Positions 1 through 8,160 of a stretch of 51,257 nucleotides of DNA are shown here, in pieces. The first letter of the stretch is position 1; every line of letters starts with the position of its first letter. The stretch is taken from the IMG/VR virus record IMGVR_UViG_3300032665_000045, positions 1-51,257 of that record, one strand, 5' to 3'. Origin of the DNA: a virus. The position numbers were made by a program, and so were the translations under genes. Below the pieces are notes generated by a model. It did not search any database. It was given only the letters and a program-made list of their open reading frames with translations, and was not told the origin of the DNA.

Positions 1-392
1 AAGAAGGAAGATTAAATATGTCTGAAAATGAGTGGAATTTAAGTAGATTCTGTAATTTATTAAATCATCAAATAATTGGAGGTGCTTCTAAATTATTAAA
101 TCACTTTATTAAAATTAATAATCCTTCCAGAATAATAAGTTATGCTGATAAAGATTGGTCATCAGGAAATCTTTATTTTAAATTAGGATTTAAATTAATT
201 AATGAATCTAAACCTGATTATAAATATATTGTTAATGGTGTTAGGATTAATAAACAAAACTTTAATAAAAGCAAATTAGGTAAAATGGGGTATGATATAT
301 TGAATTTAACAGAATCTCAAATTATGGAAAATCTAAATATTAATAAAATATATGATTGTGGTAAAATGAAATTTGAAAAAAGTATAGAATAA
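1..392 (+). CDS. Homing-endonuclease-like protein, C-terminal part (cut by window edge)
   Basis: The reading frame is open from base 3, before the first ATG at 18, and the residues before that ATG (EGRLN) match the internal sequence of the large NLEKYGV-repeat endonucleases at 17426-26018. This is therefore the C-terminal ~130 residues of a fifth family member, not a separate 124-residue gene. The visible part is the family's GNAT-like terminal domain (GGASKLL, ISYADKDW, GNLYFKLGF) and the conserved tail LTESQIMENLNINKIYDCGK. It is the only copy of this subtype on the plus strand; the nuclease and repeat domains lie outside the window. Confidence 0.85.
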   Translation, partial: EGRLNMSENEWNLSRFCNLLNHQIIGGASKLLNHFIKINNPSRIISYADKDWSSGNLYFKLGFKLINESKPDYKYIVNGVRINKQNFNKSKLGKMGYDILNLTESQIMENLNINKIYDCGKMKFEKSIE

Positions 393-412
393 ATTATTCT
401 ATACTTTTTTTT
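375..412. terminator. Bidirectional terminator hairpin between convergent genes
   Basis: AGTATAGAATAA and TTATTCTATACT form a perfect 12-bp stem around a single A, flanked by an A-run on the left and a T-run on the right. It spans the stop codons of the convergent genes ending at 392 and 394, so it can work in both directions. Confidence 0.8.
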
Positions 413-900
413 CTCTTTTCTTCTAAATATTTTGCCAAATCAGCATAAGTAACTGCTCCAGGATTTTTTACTAAAATATCCGCATTACCTTGTGGTTTAA
501 CCACAACTTCCTCTTGAACAGGTATATCTTTTTTAGTTCTAATAGAATAATCTTGATCTACTTTCTTAAGTAAATGACCTACATAAGCATCTATACCAAA
601 ATCTTTAATATAATTTGGATTATACTCGTAAATAAATTCTTCATAGTTTTTATAAAATGCTAAAACATTTTCATTGATGCCGCCATCTATATAAAAATGA
701 ATATCACCTATTCTACCTTTTTTAGATATAGTAGTTTTGTAAAATGTATTATATGAGGCAGCGAACTCATCATTACCATTAATTTTTCTCATACCGTTAG
801 GATTTGGTAATGTAGCAGAATATCCTAAATCGGTTCTAAATACTGAACTTCTTGCTAAGTCAGTTATTATCTTATTATTTGAAACAACATAATATGGCAT
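394..900 (-). CDS. Hypothetical protein, 168 aa
   Basis: Family not recognised. It starts MPYYVVSNNKIITDLARSSV and has a mixed, globular-looking composition without membrane segments. The C-terminal third turns charged (QEEVVVKPQGNAD, then DLAKYLEEKRKKS). It ends 1 bp from the convergent plus-strand endonuclease and shares its terminator. The Asn/Tyr/Gly-rich N-terminal half would suit a virion or decoration protein, but that is only an impression. Confidence 0.65.
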   Translation of the reverse strand: MPYYVVSNNKIITDLARSSVFRTDLGYSATLPNPNGMRKINGNDEFAASYNTFYKTTISKKGRIGDIHFYIDGGINENVLAFYKNYEEFIYEYNPNYIKDFGIDAYVGHLLKKVDQDYSIRTKKDIPVQEEVVVKPQGNADILVKNPGAVTYADLAKYLEEKRKKSIE

Positions 901-923
901 AAATAATTTTTTTTATTTATATA

Positions 924-1178
924 TTATATATCTTCTAATATCAAAGAAATTTTTAATTCCCTTCTTTTTTGAACAAGTATCTCATTAAATTCTTCATGAG
1001 TAAAAATATCATAATAATTACTAAAGTCTATACCTTGCTTTTCTTTAATAAATTCATAATCACTAATTTTACTAAATTCTATTAAAGAATAATATTCTAA
1101 TTTAGGACTACCATTATGAGAAGATACTATATATGTATCCTCAAACCAAAAAAAATCTCTTCCATATTTATAAATCAT
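924..1178 (-). CDS. Small protein with shared C-terminal RxxxIxxIL motif, 84 aa
   Basis: No known domain is recognised. The protein is rich in Tyr, Phe and acidic residues and ends RRELKISLILEDI. That tail matches the tails of many other small proteins in this window and is closest to the gene just upstream (QRELKLNKILDDL). Its start overlaps the stop of that gene by 11 bp, so the two are probably translationally coupled and read from the uvsE transcript. Confidence 0.65.
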   Translation of the reverse strand: MIYKYGRDFFWFEDTYIVSSHNGSPKLEYYSLIEFSKISDYEFIKEKQGIDFSNYYDIFTHEEFNEILVQKRRELKISLILEDI

Positions 1179-1437
1179 CTAATATCTTATTTAGTTTTAA
1201 TTCTCTTTGTTTACATTTTATAATATTATTCATTTGATTAACATCTACATCAATAATTTTATCAGTATCTTTTAACATAATCCATTCTTTATATCTAAAA
1301 ATACTAGTATTAGTTATAGATCCTATAACATAGTTTTTTGTTTCCCACAAACTAGTTTCTCTTATGATTGTGTTATTAATATAAAATTTATCATCCTCAA
1401 ACCAAGAATAAAAATTCTGTATTTTATAATACTCCAT
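1168..1437 (-). CDS. Small protein with shared C-terminal RxxxIxxIL motif, 89 aa
   Basis: A longer frame begins with TTG at 1464, but the ATG at 1437 (MEYYKIQNFYSW) is the better start and overlaps the 3' end of uvsE by 14 bp. The tail is QRELKLNKILDDL. The body contains strand-like segments (KFYINNTIIRETSLWETKNYVIGS) resembling the small proteins at 38730-39685, which suggests one divergent family. The function is unknown; the overlap suggests co-translation with uvsE. Confidence 0.65.
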   Translation of the reverse strand: MEYYKIQNFYSWFEDDKFYINNTIIRETSLWETKNYVIGSITNTSIFRYKEWIMLKDTDKIIDVDVNQMNNIIKCKQRELKLNKILDDL

Positions 1438-2341
1438 AATCTTTTCTATACTTAAATAAAGCAATATCTTTTTCTTTACATTCTAAATCTGTATCAAAAT
1501 CTAATCCGAAAGTTTCAATTTTTTCATACAAAAAATCAGCATGAGCAGTTTCTTTTGAAGAAACATCTTCAATTCTTCTTGAAGAAGACATATGTGTTAG
1601 AGGTTTAATACTTCCCCATGTTGAATAAGCTAATTTAAGAGCTTCTTCCATAGTTTGGTCTTGTGGACCATATTTATAGTGATGTTGGTCAAAACAAATT
1701 GGGACTTTTATCTGTTTATAGATAAACTCATATAACATTTTAACTGAATATTGAGATAATTTATCATCATTTTCAATAGTCAATCTTTTTCTAGTATTTT
1801 CGTCTAATAGAAAAAAGTTTTCCGTAAATCTTTCAGCAGCTTCTTCTCTCGTAGGTTGAGTAGTATTTATATGTATATTAATTGGATAATACCTAGTAGC
1901 ATCCAATCCCATCAAATCCATCATTTGAGAATGTTTGTTCAAATCATCAATTGATTTTTCAACAACTGATTCTGTTTCACTTGCCAAAACTGTATAAGGG
2001 CCTGGGTGGGCCGATAGCCTAATGGTATTAGTTTTAGCATAATCTCCTATTTTTTTAAGTAAACTACATATCTTAGTATAGTCAGGTAATTCTTCTAAGT
2101 TAAATTCACTAAACCAAGGTATCATATCACTTGATAGACGATAAACAAAAATTTTATTTTTGACATTGTATTTAAGAACTTCTAAACAATCAATTAAATT
2201 TAATAAAGATAGTTCTGATGCGTAAGGTAACCCTTTTTCTAAGAAAGTTTTACGAATCATACCTCTATTAACTTTTATGAAATCTTTTGGTCTTCTACCT
2301 ATATTTATACCATTACTTATACAACAATATCCAATAGCCAT
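1424..2341 (-). CDS. uvsE: UV damage endonuclease UvsE/UvdE
   Basis: A 305-residue TIM-barrel UV endonuclease, which nicks DNA 5' of pyrimidine dimers and other lesions. The family's metal-site segments appear in order: GYCCISNG near the N-terminus, HPGPY at 112-116 followed by VLAS, INIHINT at 155-160 (H157), TIENDDK at 188-194 (E190), CFDQHH at 216-221, THMSSS at 249-254 and AHAD at 266-269. Length is normal for the bacterial and phage family. A host-type promoter lies about 30 bp upstream, and two small genes follow with overlapping starts. The role would be repair of UV-damaged phage DNA. Confidence 0.93.
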   Translation of the reverse strand: MAIGYCCISNGINIGRRPKDFIKVNRGMIRKTFLEKGLPYASELSLLNLIDCLEVLKYNVKNKIFVYRLSSDMIPWFSEFNLEELPDYTKICSLLKKIGDYAKTNTIRLSAHPGPYTVLASETESVVEKSIDDLNKHSQMMDLMGLDATRYYPINIHINTTQPTREEAAERFTENFFLLDENTRKRLTIENDDKLSQYSVKMLYEFIYKQIKVPICFDQHHYKYGPQDQTMEEALKLAYSTWGSIKPLTHMSSSRRIEDVSSKETAHADFLYEKIETFGLDFDTDLECKEKDIALFKYRKDYGVL

Positions 2342-2369
2342 ATTTTTTTAATTTATTTTATTTTATATA

Positions 2370-2401
2370 CAAATATAATAAAAAATTATCAAAAAAACAA
2401 A
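2370..2401 (-). promoter_or_regulatory. Bacteroidota-type promoter for uvsE
   Basis: Read on the minus strand: TTTG, a 20-bp spacer, then TATATTTG (TAnnTTTG class). The -7 box ends about 29 bp before the uvsE ATG. Spacing is one base longer than the usual 19. Confidence 0.6.
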
Positions 2402-2426
2402 AAAAATATACACACGAATAAGTATA

Positions 2427-2439
2427 TTTTTAATATATA
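2427..2439 (+). promoter_or_regulatory. TTTTTAATATATA box before the GIY-YIG gene
   Basis: TTTTTAATATATA lies 13 bp before the ATG at 2453. The same box recurs before at least seven other genes in the window and resembles a phage late-type promoter more than the host TTTG/TAnnTTTG type. Confidence 0.45.
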
Positions 2440-2452
2440 AAAATAAAAATAT

Positions 2453-3262
2453 ATGATAGTATATAGAATATTTAATAAAATAAACAACAAATCTTATATA
2501 GGGCAATCAATTAATCCTTTTAATGAAAGATATAAAAATGGTAAATGGTGGGTTTATACTCATAATGAGATTTTAAAAAATTCTGTAAATAAAAATGGAT
2601 TAGAAAATTTTGAAGTAGAGATACTTGAAAATAATATAGCTAATATAGATTTATTAAATGAAAAAGAATGTTATTATGCTGAGTTATATAACTCATATAA
2701 ACCTTATGGGTATAATATAAGAGGATGTGGAGAAAATAAGTTTATGATGGAAGAACAAAAAATTTCTTTATCTAATATAAGATTAGGAACTGAGTATAAA
2801 CCTACCAATAAATCAAGTAGTATATATAAAGGAGTTAGTTATCGTAAAAATAAAAAAAGTTGGGTATGTAAATTTGATAATAAAATTATCAAAAAAATAA
2901 AATATGCTAATTCAGAAATAGAAGCAGCAGAAATATATGATAAAGTTTGTTTATATTTATATGGGAAAGATTGTTTTATTAACTTTGAAGAAAAAAGACA
3001 ACTATATTTAGAATTAGATCTAAAAGATTTTTATGAGAATGAATTTTTAGCGGGAAAGAAGAAAAGAACTGAAAATTATTTTAAAGATGATAGTGAATTA
3101 TTAAATACTATAAAACCTTTAATTTGGAAGATGCCAATCCCAGAAATTTCTAAATTAATAAATATAACGGTTAGACGAATACAATTATGTTTAATAAAAC
3201 ATAATGTAGATAGACCAAAAAATGGGCATTGGCAAAAGAAAATAAATAAGAAAAATGGATAA
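2453..3262 (+). CDS. GIY-YIG endonuclease with AP2 DNA-binding domain
   Basis: The N-terminus has the GIY-YIG nuclease core as a VYRIFNK...SYIG variant (residues 3-17), then Arg and Glu-containing helices (NEKECYYAELYNSY) with the usual Y-G-YN (YGYNIR). Residues about 120-180 form an AP2-type domain: SSSIYKGVSYRKNKKSWVCK followed by the helix EAAEIYDKVCLYLYG. The C-terminus looks like a helix-turn-helix (ISKLINITVRRIQLCLIKHN). This architecture is typical of free-standing phage homing endonucleases. It overlaps the next gene by 8 bp, and that small DNA-binding protein may regulate it. Confidence 0.88.
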   Translation: MIVYRIFNKINNKSYIGQSINPFNERYKNGKWWVYTHNEILKNSVNKNGLENFEVEILENNIANIDLLNEKECYYAELYNSYKPYGYNIRGCGENKFMMEEQKISLSNIRLGTEYKPTNKSSSIYKGVSYRKNKKSWVCKFDNKIIKKIKYANSEIEAAEIYDKVCLYLYGKDCFINFEEKRQLYLELDLKDFYENEFLAGKKKRTENYFKDDSELLNTIKPLIWKMPIPEISKLINITVRRIQLCLIKHNVDRPKNGHWQKKINKKNG

Positions 3263-3410
3263 GAAAATAAGAAAAAATTTTACGATTGATAAAAAAGTAT
3301 CAGAAGAATTTGTTATTTATTGTAATGAAAATTCAATAAATATGTCTAAGTTGATAGAAAACTTATTAAAAAAGTATTTAGAAGATAAAAAAATAATATA
3401 TATTAAATGA
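3255..3410 (+). CDS. Ribbon-helix-helix DNA-binding protein, 51 aa
   Basis: A short ORF starting ATG at 3255 and ending TGA at 3410. The sequence fits the RHH fold: a strand KKIRKNFTID, helix KKVSEEFVIYCNENS, then NMSKLIENLLKKYLED. It overlaps the upstream endonuclease gene by 8 bp and the downstream gene through ATGA (3407-3410), so all three are probably co-translated. By family it should bind DNA as a dimer and could autoregulate this cassette. A second RHH gene precedes the endonuclease at 41099. Confidence 0.75.
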   Translation: MDKKIRKNFTIDKKVSEEFVIYCNENSINMSKLIENLLKKYLEDKKIIYIK

Positions 3411-4309
3411 TTAAAAATTTTTTTGATTTTGATTATTATTTATTTTTAGAAAAAAAGCATATTAACGAAGATATTTCTAATATATCAGAATATATTTTTA
3501 ATAATTATAATTCCGCTACAGTAGGTAAATATATTATAAAGGATAATATACCATTAAAATTAAATATAAACAAAATAAAAATTGAAATAGTTAAATATGA
3601 TGGTATATTTAACGGTAGTTTAGTAACTAAAGATTGTAATAAAAATTATAATGGTAATTGGGATATATCTATTAAATTAAAAGAAAATTTTAATTTAGGA
3701 TTAATTATGCATGAAATGAATCATGCTTATGAACTAATTAATATGGGTAAAAATAATGTTGTTAAAAAATTAGATTATTTAAAATCAAAAAACTTTATAA
3801 ATATAGATGAACAAATAAAAAATTTTATTTATGTAATGTACATAGCTACTGATGAAGAAATAAATTCAAATGTAAATGAAGCATACGGTTATATAAAAGA
3901 TTTTTTATTTAAAAAATCTTTTACTAAAATCAATCAACAACTATTTATTAATTTAATAAAACAATCACCAAGTTATCAAAAATATTTATATTTAAACCAT
4001 ATAAATATGGATATAATCTTTAATAATTATGATAATAGATTATTAAATAATTTTTTATTTTTTTATGAAAAAAATGAAATTAAATTCAAAGAAATAAGAA
4101 AAAAGAATCCTAATTTATTTATTCAAAAATTGATTTTTATTTATAAAACTTTAACTAATGAAATAGATAATTCTGCTTTTTATAAAAGTAATATAAATAA
4201 TCAAACTTTTACCCCAAAAAGAGATATTGATTATTATAATAATTATTTTAAGAAAAAAGCAGATAGATTAAAAAGAAGACTTCTTGAATTATACACACAC
4301 TTTTCTTAA
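3407..4309 (+). CDS. HExxH zinc-metallopeptidase-like protein, 300 aa
   Basis: LIMHEMNHAYE (around residues 100-110) gives a HExxH zinc-site motif, followed some 50 residues later by TDEEINSNVNEAY, a possible third ligand. The protein at 37295 has the same plan (SHEMRHFYQ, then SEIEAHITGIYNEA), and both end in a basic helix with RLKRRLLEL or IKRKLLRL. I infer two paralogues. The N-terminus NFFDFDYYLFLEKKHINED loosely resembles the capsid-targeting-like peptides of other genes here. It overlaps the convergent ABC/GNAT gene by 21 bp. Confidence 0.7.
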   Translation: MIKNFFDFDYYLFLEKKHINEDISNISEYIFNNYNSATVGKYIIKDNIPLKLNINKIKIEIVKYDGIFNGSLVTKDCNKNYNGNWDISIKLKENFNLGLIMHEMNHAYELINMGKNNVVKKLDYLKSKNFINIDEQIKNFIYVMYIATDEEINSNVNEAYGYIKDFLFKKSFTKINQQLFINLIKQSPSYQKYLYLNHINMDIIFNNYDNRLLNNFLFFYEKNEIKFKEIRKKNPNLFIQKLIFIYKTLTNEIDNSAFYKSNINNQTFTPKRDIDYYNNYFKKKADRLKRRLLELYTHFS

Positions 4310-5428
4310 ATCTGATACAGGTAAAAGTAATCTTTCCTGACCACTTACTCCATTTCCAATATATTCGTGACAAAAAGACTTTCGTCTTTTTATCGCCCAA
4401 TTTCCCATACTATTATCGTTTTTATCACTTTGATAAATACCATTTTTTGATGTAGGTTTCCATTTTTCAGGATGGGCATTTCTATAATTTCCTAATCCAG
4501 GATGAACTGTTTTTGTAAAATACTTATATCCACTATCTTTATAGATAGAAGCAGTCCATTCGGATATAATTGTACCTAATCCTAAACCTTGATATTCGGG
4601 AAGAACTACAATTCTACTTTCTCTAACTCCTTTTTTGAAGTATCCAGAAGGTTGTGGTATTACACAATTTATTCCAACAGGTTTATTATTCCAAGTAAAT
4701 AAAAAGAATTTACAAGATTTAGATACATCTTCTGTTAAGTAATGATGTTTTTTAAAGAAGTCCCAAGTATCATATTCGACTCTATGTGCTTGTAACTCAA
4801 TGCTTGGGCGTTGCCGAAGACAGTCAGCTCTTTCGATACCGCCTCCTTTTAATGGTGAACAAGTCCAATCAGGTAATAACCATTCTATTATATCAGAATG
4901 GCAACTTGCTAAAATAATTTTTTTTCCTGATTTACGAATATACTTTTGTAAGGCAAAACTCATAGCTTTTGCTACATCTCTATCAACAAATGATGTATAT
5001 TCATCAATTAAAATGATTTCATCTTCTGCTGCGGAAGAAATTAAATAAGCTAATTTAGCTCTATATTGTTCTCCATTACTTAATAAGTTGTAAGGTCTTA
5101 GCCAAGCAGGTATTGATGAAAGTCCGATTGACATTAAAACTTTACTAGCTTCTTCTGGTGATAACCATGAAAAATTACTAATTAAAGGTTTATTTTCATC
5201 AAAGTTAGCTTCTCTCATACCACCTAAATAATTTAGGATTGTTGATTTACCACTACCTGAACCACCTACTATTAAACCAATAGACCATTCAAATTTATCT
5301 AAATCATCTAGATCCATTGGAATTTTTGTGATTGTTTGTTGTTTGTCTTGAATATCAAATGTAGAATATACATAGTCTGTATAATCATCATTTGTTATTG
5401 TACTTTTTAATGTTATTGTTTTAAGCAT
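4289..5428 (-). CDS. ABC-type ATPase fused to GNAT acetyltransferase-like domain
   Basis: Residues about 45-200 form an ABC ATPase: Walker A GGSGSGKS at 55-62, signature LSNGEQ at 116-121, Walker B IILIDE at 138-143 and switch His in ASCHSD (H177). No membrane segments are present, so it is not a transporter. Residues about 210-379 form a GNAT-like domain with the acetyl-CoA-loop sequence LPEYQGLGLGT (Q280, G281-G285). This is the COG2401 architecture (ABC-type ATPase fused to a predicted acetyltransferase). The GNAT part is also reminiscent of Mom-type DNA-modifying enzymes, so modification of DNA or nucleoprotein is possible; the substrate cannot be read from the sequence. Confidence 0.85.
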   Translation of the reverse strand: MLKTITLKSTITNDDYTDYVYSTFDIQDKQQTITKIPMDLDDLDKFEWSIGLIVGGSGSGKSTILNYLGGMREANFDENKPLISNFSWLSPEEASKVLMSIGLSSIPAWLRPYNLLSNGEQYRAKLAYLISSAAEDEIILIDEYTSFVDRDVAKAMSFALQKYIRKSGKKIILASCHSDIIEWLLPDWTCSPLKGGGIERADCLRQRPSIELQAHRVEYDTWDFFKKHHYLTEDVSKSCKFFLFTWNNKPVGINCVIPQPSGYFKKGVRESRIVVLPEYQGLGLGTIISEWTASIYKDSGYKYFTKTVHPGLGNYRNAHPEKWKPTSKNGIYQSDKNDNSMGNWAIKRRKSFCHEYIGNGVSGQERLLLPVSDLRKVCV

Positions 5429-5489
5429 GAAATGTTTTTGAATAAATTATATTAATATATAGAAAATTAATAAATTTGTTATTTTATTC

Positions 5490-5873
5490 TTATATATTAA
5501 GAAGAATATGATTTAATCTTTCTTCTCTATTATATAAGTTTGCAAAATGCTTTAACGAAATATAAGTAGATAAAATATTTGAATATATATTTTCAAAATA
5601 CAATTTATTTAAATCTAACTTAGATTCATTATTAAATTCATCAAAAAGATATTTAGTTTTGGAAACTTCTTGAGCATTTTTAAATTGCTCAAAAATATTA
5701 TCATTAAACTCAGTAAAATAATAATAAAGACCTCGATTTCCAAAATTTTCATTTAATGGTATTGTATAATAACCAGCTTCATATTTTGTTGATTTTAGAT
5801 ATAAATAATCGTTATCAAAGAAAAAATAGTAAGGTTCTCCCCGATAATTTAAAAATAATATTACTTTTTTCAT
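5490..5873 (-). CDS. Hypothetical protein with C-terminal tag-like motif, 127 aa
   Basis: No family recognised. It begins with a strand-rich stretch (KKVILFLNYRGEPYYFFFDNDYLYL) and ends NREERLNHILLNI, a member of the shared C-terminal motif set. It starts 2 bp after the sirtuin gene stop, so the two probably share a transcript. Confidence 0.7.
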   Translation of the reverse strand: MKKVILFLNYRGEPYYFFFDNDYLYLKSTKYEAGYYTIPLNENFGNRGLYYYFTEFNDNIFEQFKNAQEVSKTKYLFDEFNNESKLDLNKLYFENIYSNILSTYISLKHFANLYNREERLNHILLNI

Positions 5874-5875
5874 AA

Positions 5876-6565
5876 TTAAATATTAATTAAATCAATAACA
5901 TCATCAATTCCTTCTGTTGCTTTTTTAGCAATCTTATCCCATTTAGAACCTAAATCCAATTCATCACAATTTGGATCTAATACAATACCTCTACTTCTTG
6001 GTTGTAATAAATCTATTAAACCTGCCGCAGGATAAACTTGTAAAGAAGTTCCAATAACTACCAATACATCACATTCGCTAATCAATTCAGCTGCTTCTTC
6101 TAAATAATGTGGCATTTCTCCGAAAAATACTATATCAGGTCTTATCCCACTACCATCTTCCCCTCTATCAGTTGTTTTGATATTATCATAACCGATATGA
6201 AAACTAAATCCTCTATTTATAGTTTTAGCCATAGTTATTTGTCCGTGTAAGTGATAAATGTCATCATCTTTTACACCGGCACGTTCTAAAAAATTATCCA
6301 CATTTTGTGTAATAATAGAACATGAATTTTTACTATTTTTTATAAAATTAGCAATTTGGATATGAGCATAATTTGGTTGAGAGTTTTTTATTAGAGTTCT
6401 ATATTCGTTAAAGAAGTTATTAACTAATTCAGGATTTCTGCGAAATCCTTCAATTGTAGCTATATCTTCCACATTATATTTGTTCCAATAACCATCAGCA
6501 TCTCTAAAAGTTTGAAGCCCTGATTCTGCTGATAATCCAGATCCTGTAAAAAATACTATATTCAT
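5876..6565 (-). CDS. Sir2 family NAD-dependent protein (zinc-less sirtuin)
   Basis: Sirtuin motifs occur in order: GSGLSAESG at 8-16, FRD at 20-22, TQNVDN at 86-91, HLHG at 105-108 with catalytic His107, RPDIVFFGE near 142-150 and VIGTSLQVYPA. At 229 aa it is the size of a bare catalytic core. The four zinc-binding cysteines normally found between HLHG and the RPDIVFF motif are absent. The Tyr-x-x-Arg acyl-binding pair of desuccinylase-type sirtuins is not conserved either (FFNEYRTLI). It could remove acyl groups, consume NAD, or interfere with NAD-based host defence. Confidence 0.9.
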   Translation of the reverse strand: MNIVFFTGSGLSAESGLQTFRDADGYWNKYNVEDIATIEGFRRNPELVNNFFNEYRTLIKNSQPNYAHIQIANFIKNSKNSCSIITQNVDNFLERAGVKDDDIYHLHGQITMAKTINRGFSFHIGYDNIKTTDRGEDGSGIRPDIVFFGEMPHYLEEAAELISECDVLVVIGTSLQVYPAAGLIDLLQPRSRGIVLDPNCDELDLGSKWDKIAKKATEGIDDVIDLINI

Positions 6566-6616
6566 ATAATTTTATTATTTTTTTATTTTTAAGTTTGTTT
6601 AATTAATATATATATT

Positions 6617-7174
6617 ATGAAGATACAAAAATTTTATGAATTTATCAAAGAAAATTTAGGAGAATCTCCTGAAGAATATATTTCAAATGCCTTATTGAAA
6701 TTACAAAAAAAGGTACAAAATATGTTTAGTACTGAAGAAGAAACTGAAAAAGTTGATTCTTTTGAAGAAAGAGAAAAATCTCTAAAAAAGAAAAAAGGAC
6801 AAATGTCATTAAAAGACATGGGTCTAACTTTAGCTACTTGTGAAATATCTAAATACTCTTTTACAAGAGATAATCTTAAAATTAAATATTCTGATGATAA
6901 GTTTATCTATGATTTAGCTCTTTTCTTTGACTTAAAAGATGCTATTAATGATAATCAAGAAGAAGATTTTGATGATACTAAAATCAAAAAAGTTTATATC
7001 AAATTTAAAAAATATAAAAATGATGATACTGTTGATTTAATTGGTGAAATCACAAAAACTATTGATGTAGAAGATTTCAATGAAGATTATCTTATTAAAT
7101 TAACACTAGATTTTGATAAAGAGTATGGAGGTGAAGACGGAACTTCTAATGATGAATTTTCAATACAAAAATAG
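6617..7174 (+). CDS. Acidic/lysine-rich probable virion protein with capsid-targeting-like N-terminus
   Basis: The N-terminus MKIQKFYEFIKENLGE resembles the T4 internal-protein capsid-targeting peptide (MKTYQEFIAE) and has Glu residues where a prohead protease could cut. A lysine-rich linker (KSLKKKKGQ) follows, then a soluble domain with alternating acidic and aromatic strands. No enzyme motif is seen. The AT-rich upstream sequence ends TTAATATATATATT directly before the ATG. Confidence 0.6.
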   Translation: MKIQKFYEFIKENLGESPEEYISNALLKLQKKVQNMFSTEEETEKVDSFEEREKSLKKKKGQMSLKDMGLTLATCEISKYSFTRDNLKIKYSDDKFIYDLALFFDLKDAINDNQEEDFDDTKIKKVYIKFKKYKNDDTVDLIGEITKTIDVEDFNEDYLIKLTLDFDKEYGGEDGTSNDEFSIQK

Positions 7175-7198
7175 GATTCTTAATTAAGAATCCTATTT
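7169..7198. terminator. 30-bp perfect palindrome between convergent genes
   Basis: AAATAGGATTCTTAA and its exact complement form a 30-bp palindrome spanning the stop codons of both convergent genes. It has only short A/T tails, so it may act as a weak bidirectional terminator or as a protein-binding palindrome. Confidence 0.6.
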
Positions 7199-7623
7199 AA
7201 TGTAAAATCTCTTTGAATACTATGATTAGTTATTACACAATCTCTCACCTCATAACAAACATGCATAGTTTCTAAATTAATTATTTTATTTATAGAATAA
7301 AGACATAAATATCCATTTATACCATTTATATAATATTCATAATCATCTAAAGTATCATAATATGTATGACCTGCTTTTGTTTCGATAACTTCACCAGTAT
7401 TATATACTACACGAGTAGTTATATAAATTGTTATATAATCTATTTTAGAACCTAATCTATCCCAAAAATCGGTAAACCATAAATCTAATGGTATTTTTTT
7501 AACATAATCACTTGTGACTCCTGATGAGTCACAAGTTTTTATTAAATGAACTAATGTATTTAAAGTTAAGTGGTCTACTTTATATAAACCAGTATCCATA
7601 GTTAATAATTGTAAGTAATTCAT
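7180..7623 (-). CDS. Hypothetical protein with C-terminal tag-like motif, 147 aa
   Basis: Unrecognised soluble protein with strand-rich sequence (ITIYITTRVVYNTGEVIETK). It ends QRDFTLNRILN, matching the shared C-terminal motif. It lies 2 bp after the nusG stop and thus in the replication/transcription gene cluster 7180-9551. Confidence 0.7.
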   Translation of the reverse strand: MNYLQLLTMDTGLYKVDHLTLNTLVHLIKTCDSSGVTSDYVKKIPLDLWFTDFWDRLGSKIDYITIYITTRVVYNTGEVIETKAGHTYYDTLDDYEYYINGINGYLCLYSINKIINLETMHVCYEVRDCVITNHSIQRDFTLNRILN

Positions 7624-7625
7624 TT

Positions 7626-8159
7626 TTATTCTTTAATTTTTTCTACTTGTACAAAGTCTAAATCAATATTAGTTCTTTTTCCAAATATAGGGACTGATAC
7701 TACTAGTTTTTGTTTTTCCTTAAAAACTTCTTCAACCATTCCCTTAAACTCAGCAAATATGCCAGTTTTTATACTAATTTCCTCACCGATAGAAAAAATA
7801 AAATAATCTATTTTTTCTTTTTCCTTTTCGGCTACCATGTCTTGGGACATTTTTTTAATTTCAGAATCTTTTAAAGTTAAAAAAACTCCTTGTCTATCTT
7901 TTAATAATCCACTATGTCCTGAGATATTTCTAATAATATTTCTCATTTCATCTAAATTATTAGTTTCAATAAATAAATATCCAGGATATAACATTTTATC
8001 TTTGTGTAATTGCTTACCATTTTTTGCATAAAATACTTTTTCTATAGGAATTAATGTATTGCAATAAATATTTTGCCTATTCATTTCTATTTGAATTTTA
8101 TGACTAACTACTCTTTCCTTATTAGTTTGTACTCTTAGAGTATACCATTTTGTTTCCAT
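7626..8159 (-). CDS. nusG: Phage NusG-like transcription elongation factor
   Basis: KWYTLRVQTNKE at residues 4-15 is the start of a NusG N-terminal (NGN) domain, and MLYPGYLFIE (55-65) is its conserved core. After a charged linker, the C-terminal segment GEEISIKTGIFAEFKGMVEE matches a KOW domain. At 177 aa it is of ordinary NusG length. It would bind RNA polymerase; a phage copy may redirect host transcription or act as an antiterminator. It sits in one run with the clamp-loader-like and RNase H genes (1-5 bp gaps). Confidence 0.88.
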   Translation of the reverse strand: METKWYTLRVQTNKERVVSHKIQIEMNRQNIYCNTLIPIEKVFYAKNGKQLHKDKMLYPGYLFIETNNLDEMRNIIRNISGHSGLLKDRQGVFLTLKDSEIKKMSQDMVAEKEKEKIDYFIFSIGEEISIKTGIFAEFKGMVEEVFKEKQKLVVSVPIFGKRTNIDLDFVQVEKIKE

Positions 8160-8160
8160 G

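Noticed and set aside
4800-5048. 82-codon plus-strand frame inside the ABC/GNAT gene
   Set aside because: It is antisense to the conserved ATPase region, which fully explains its openness.
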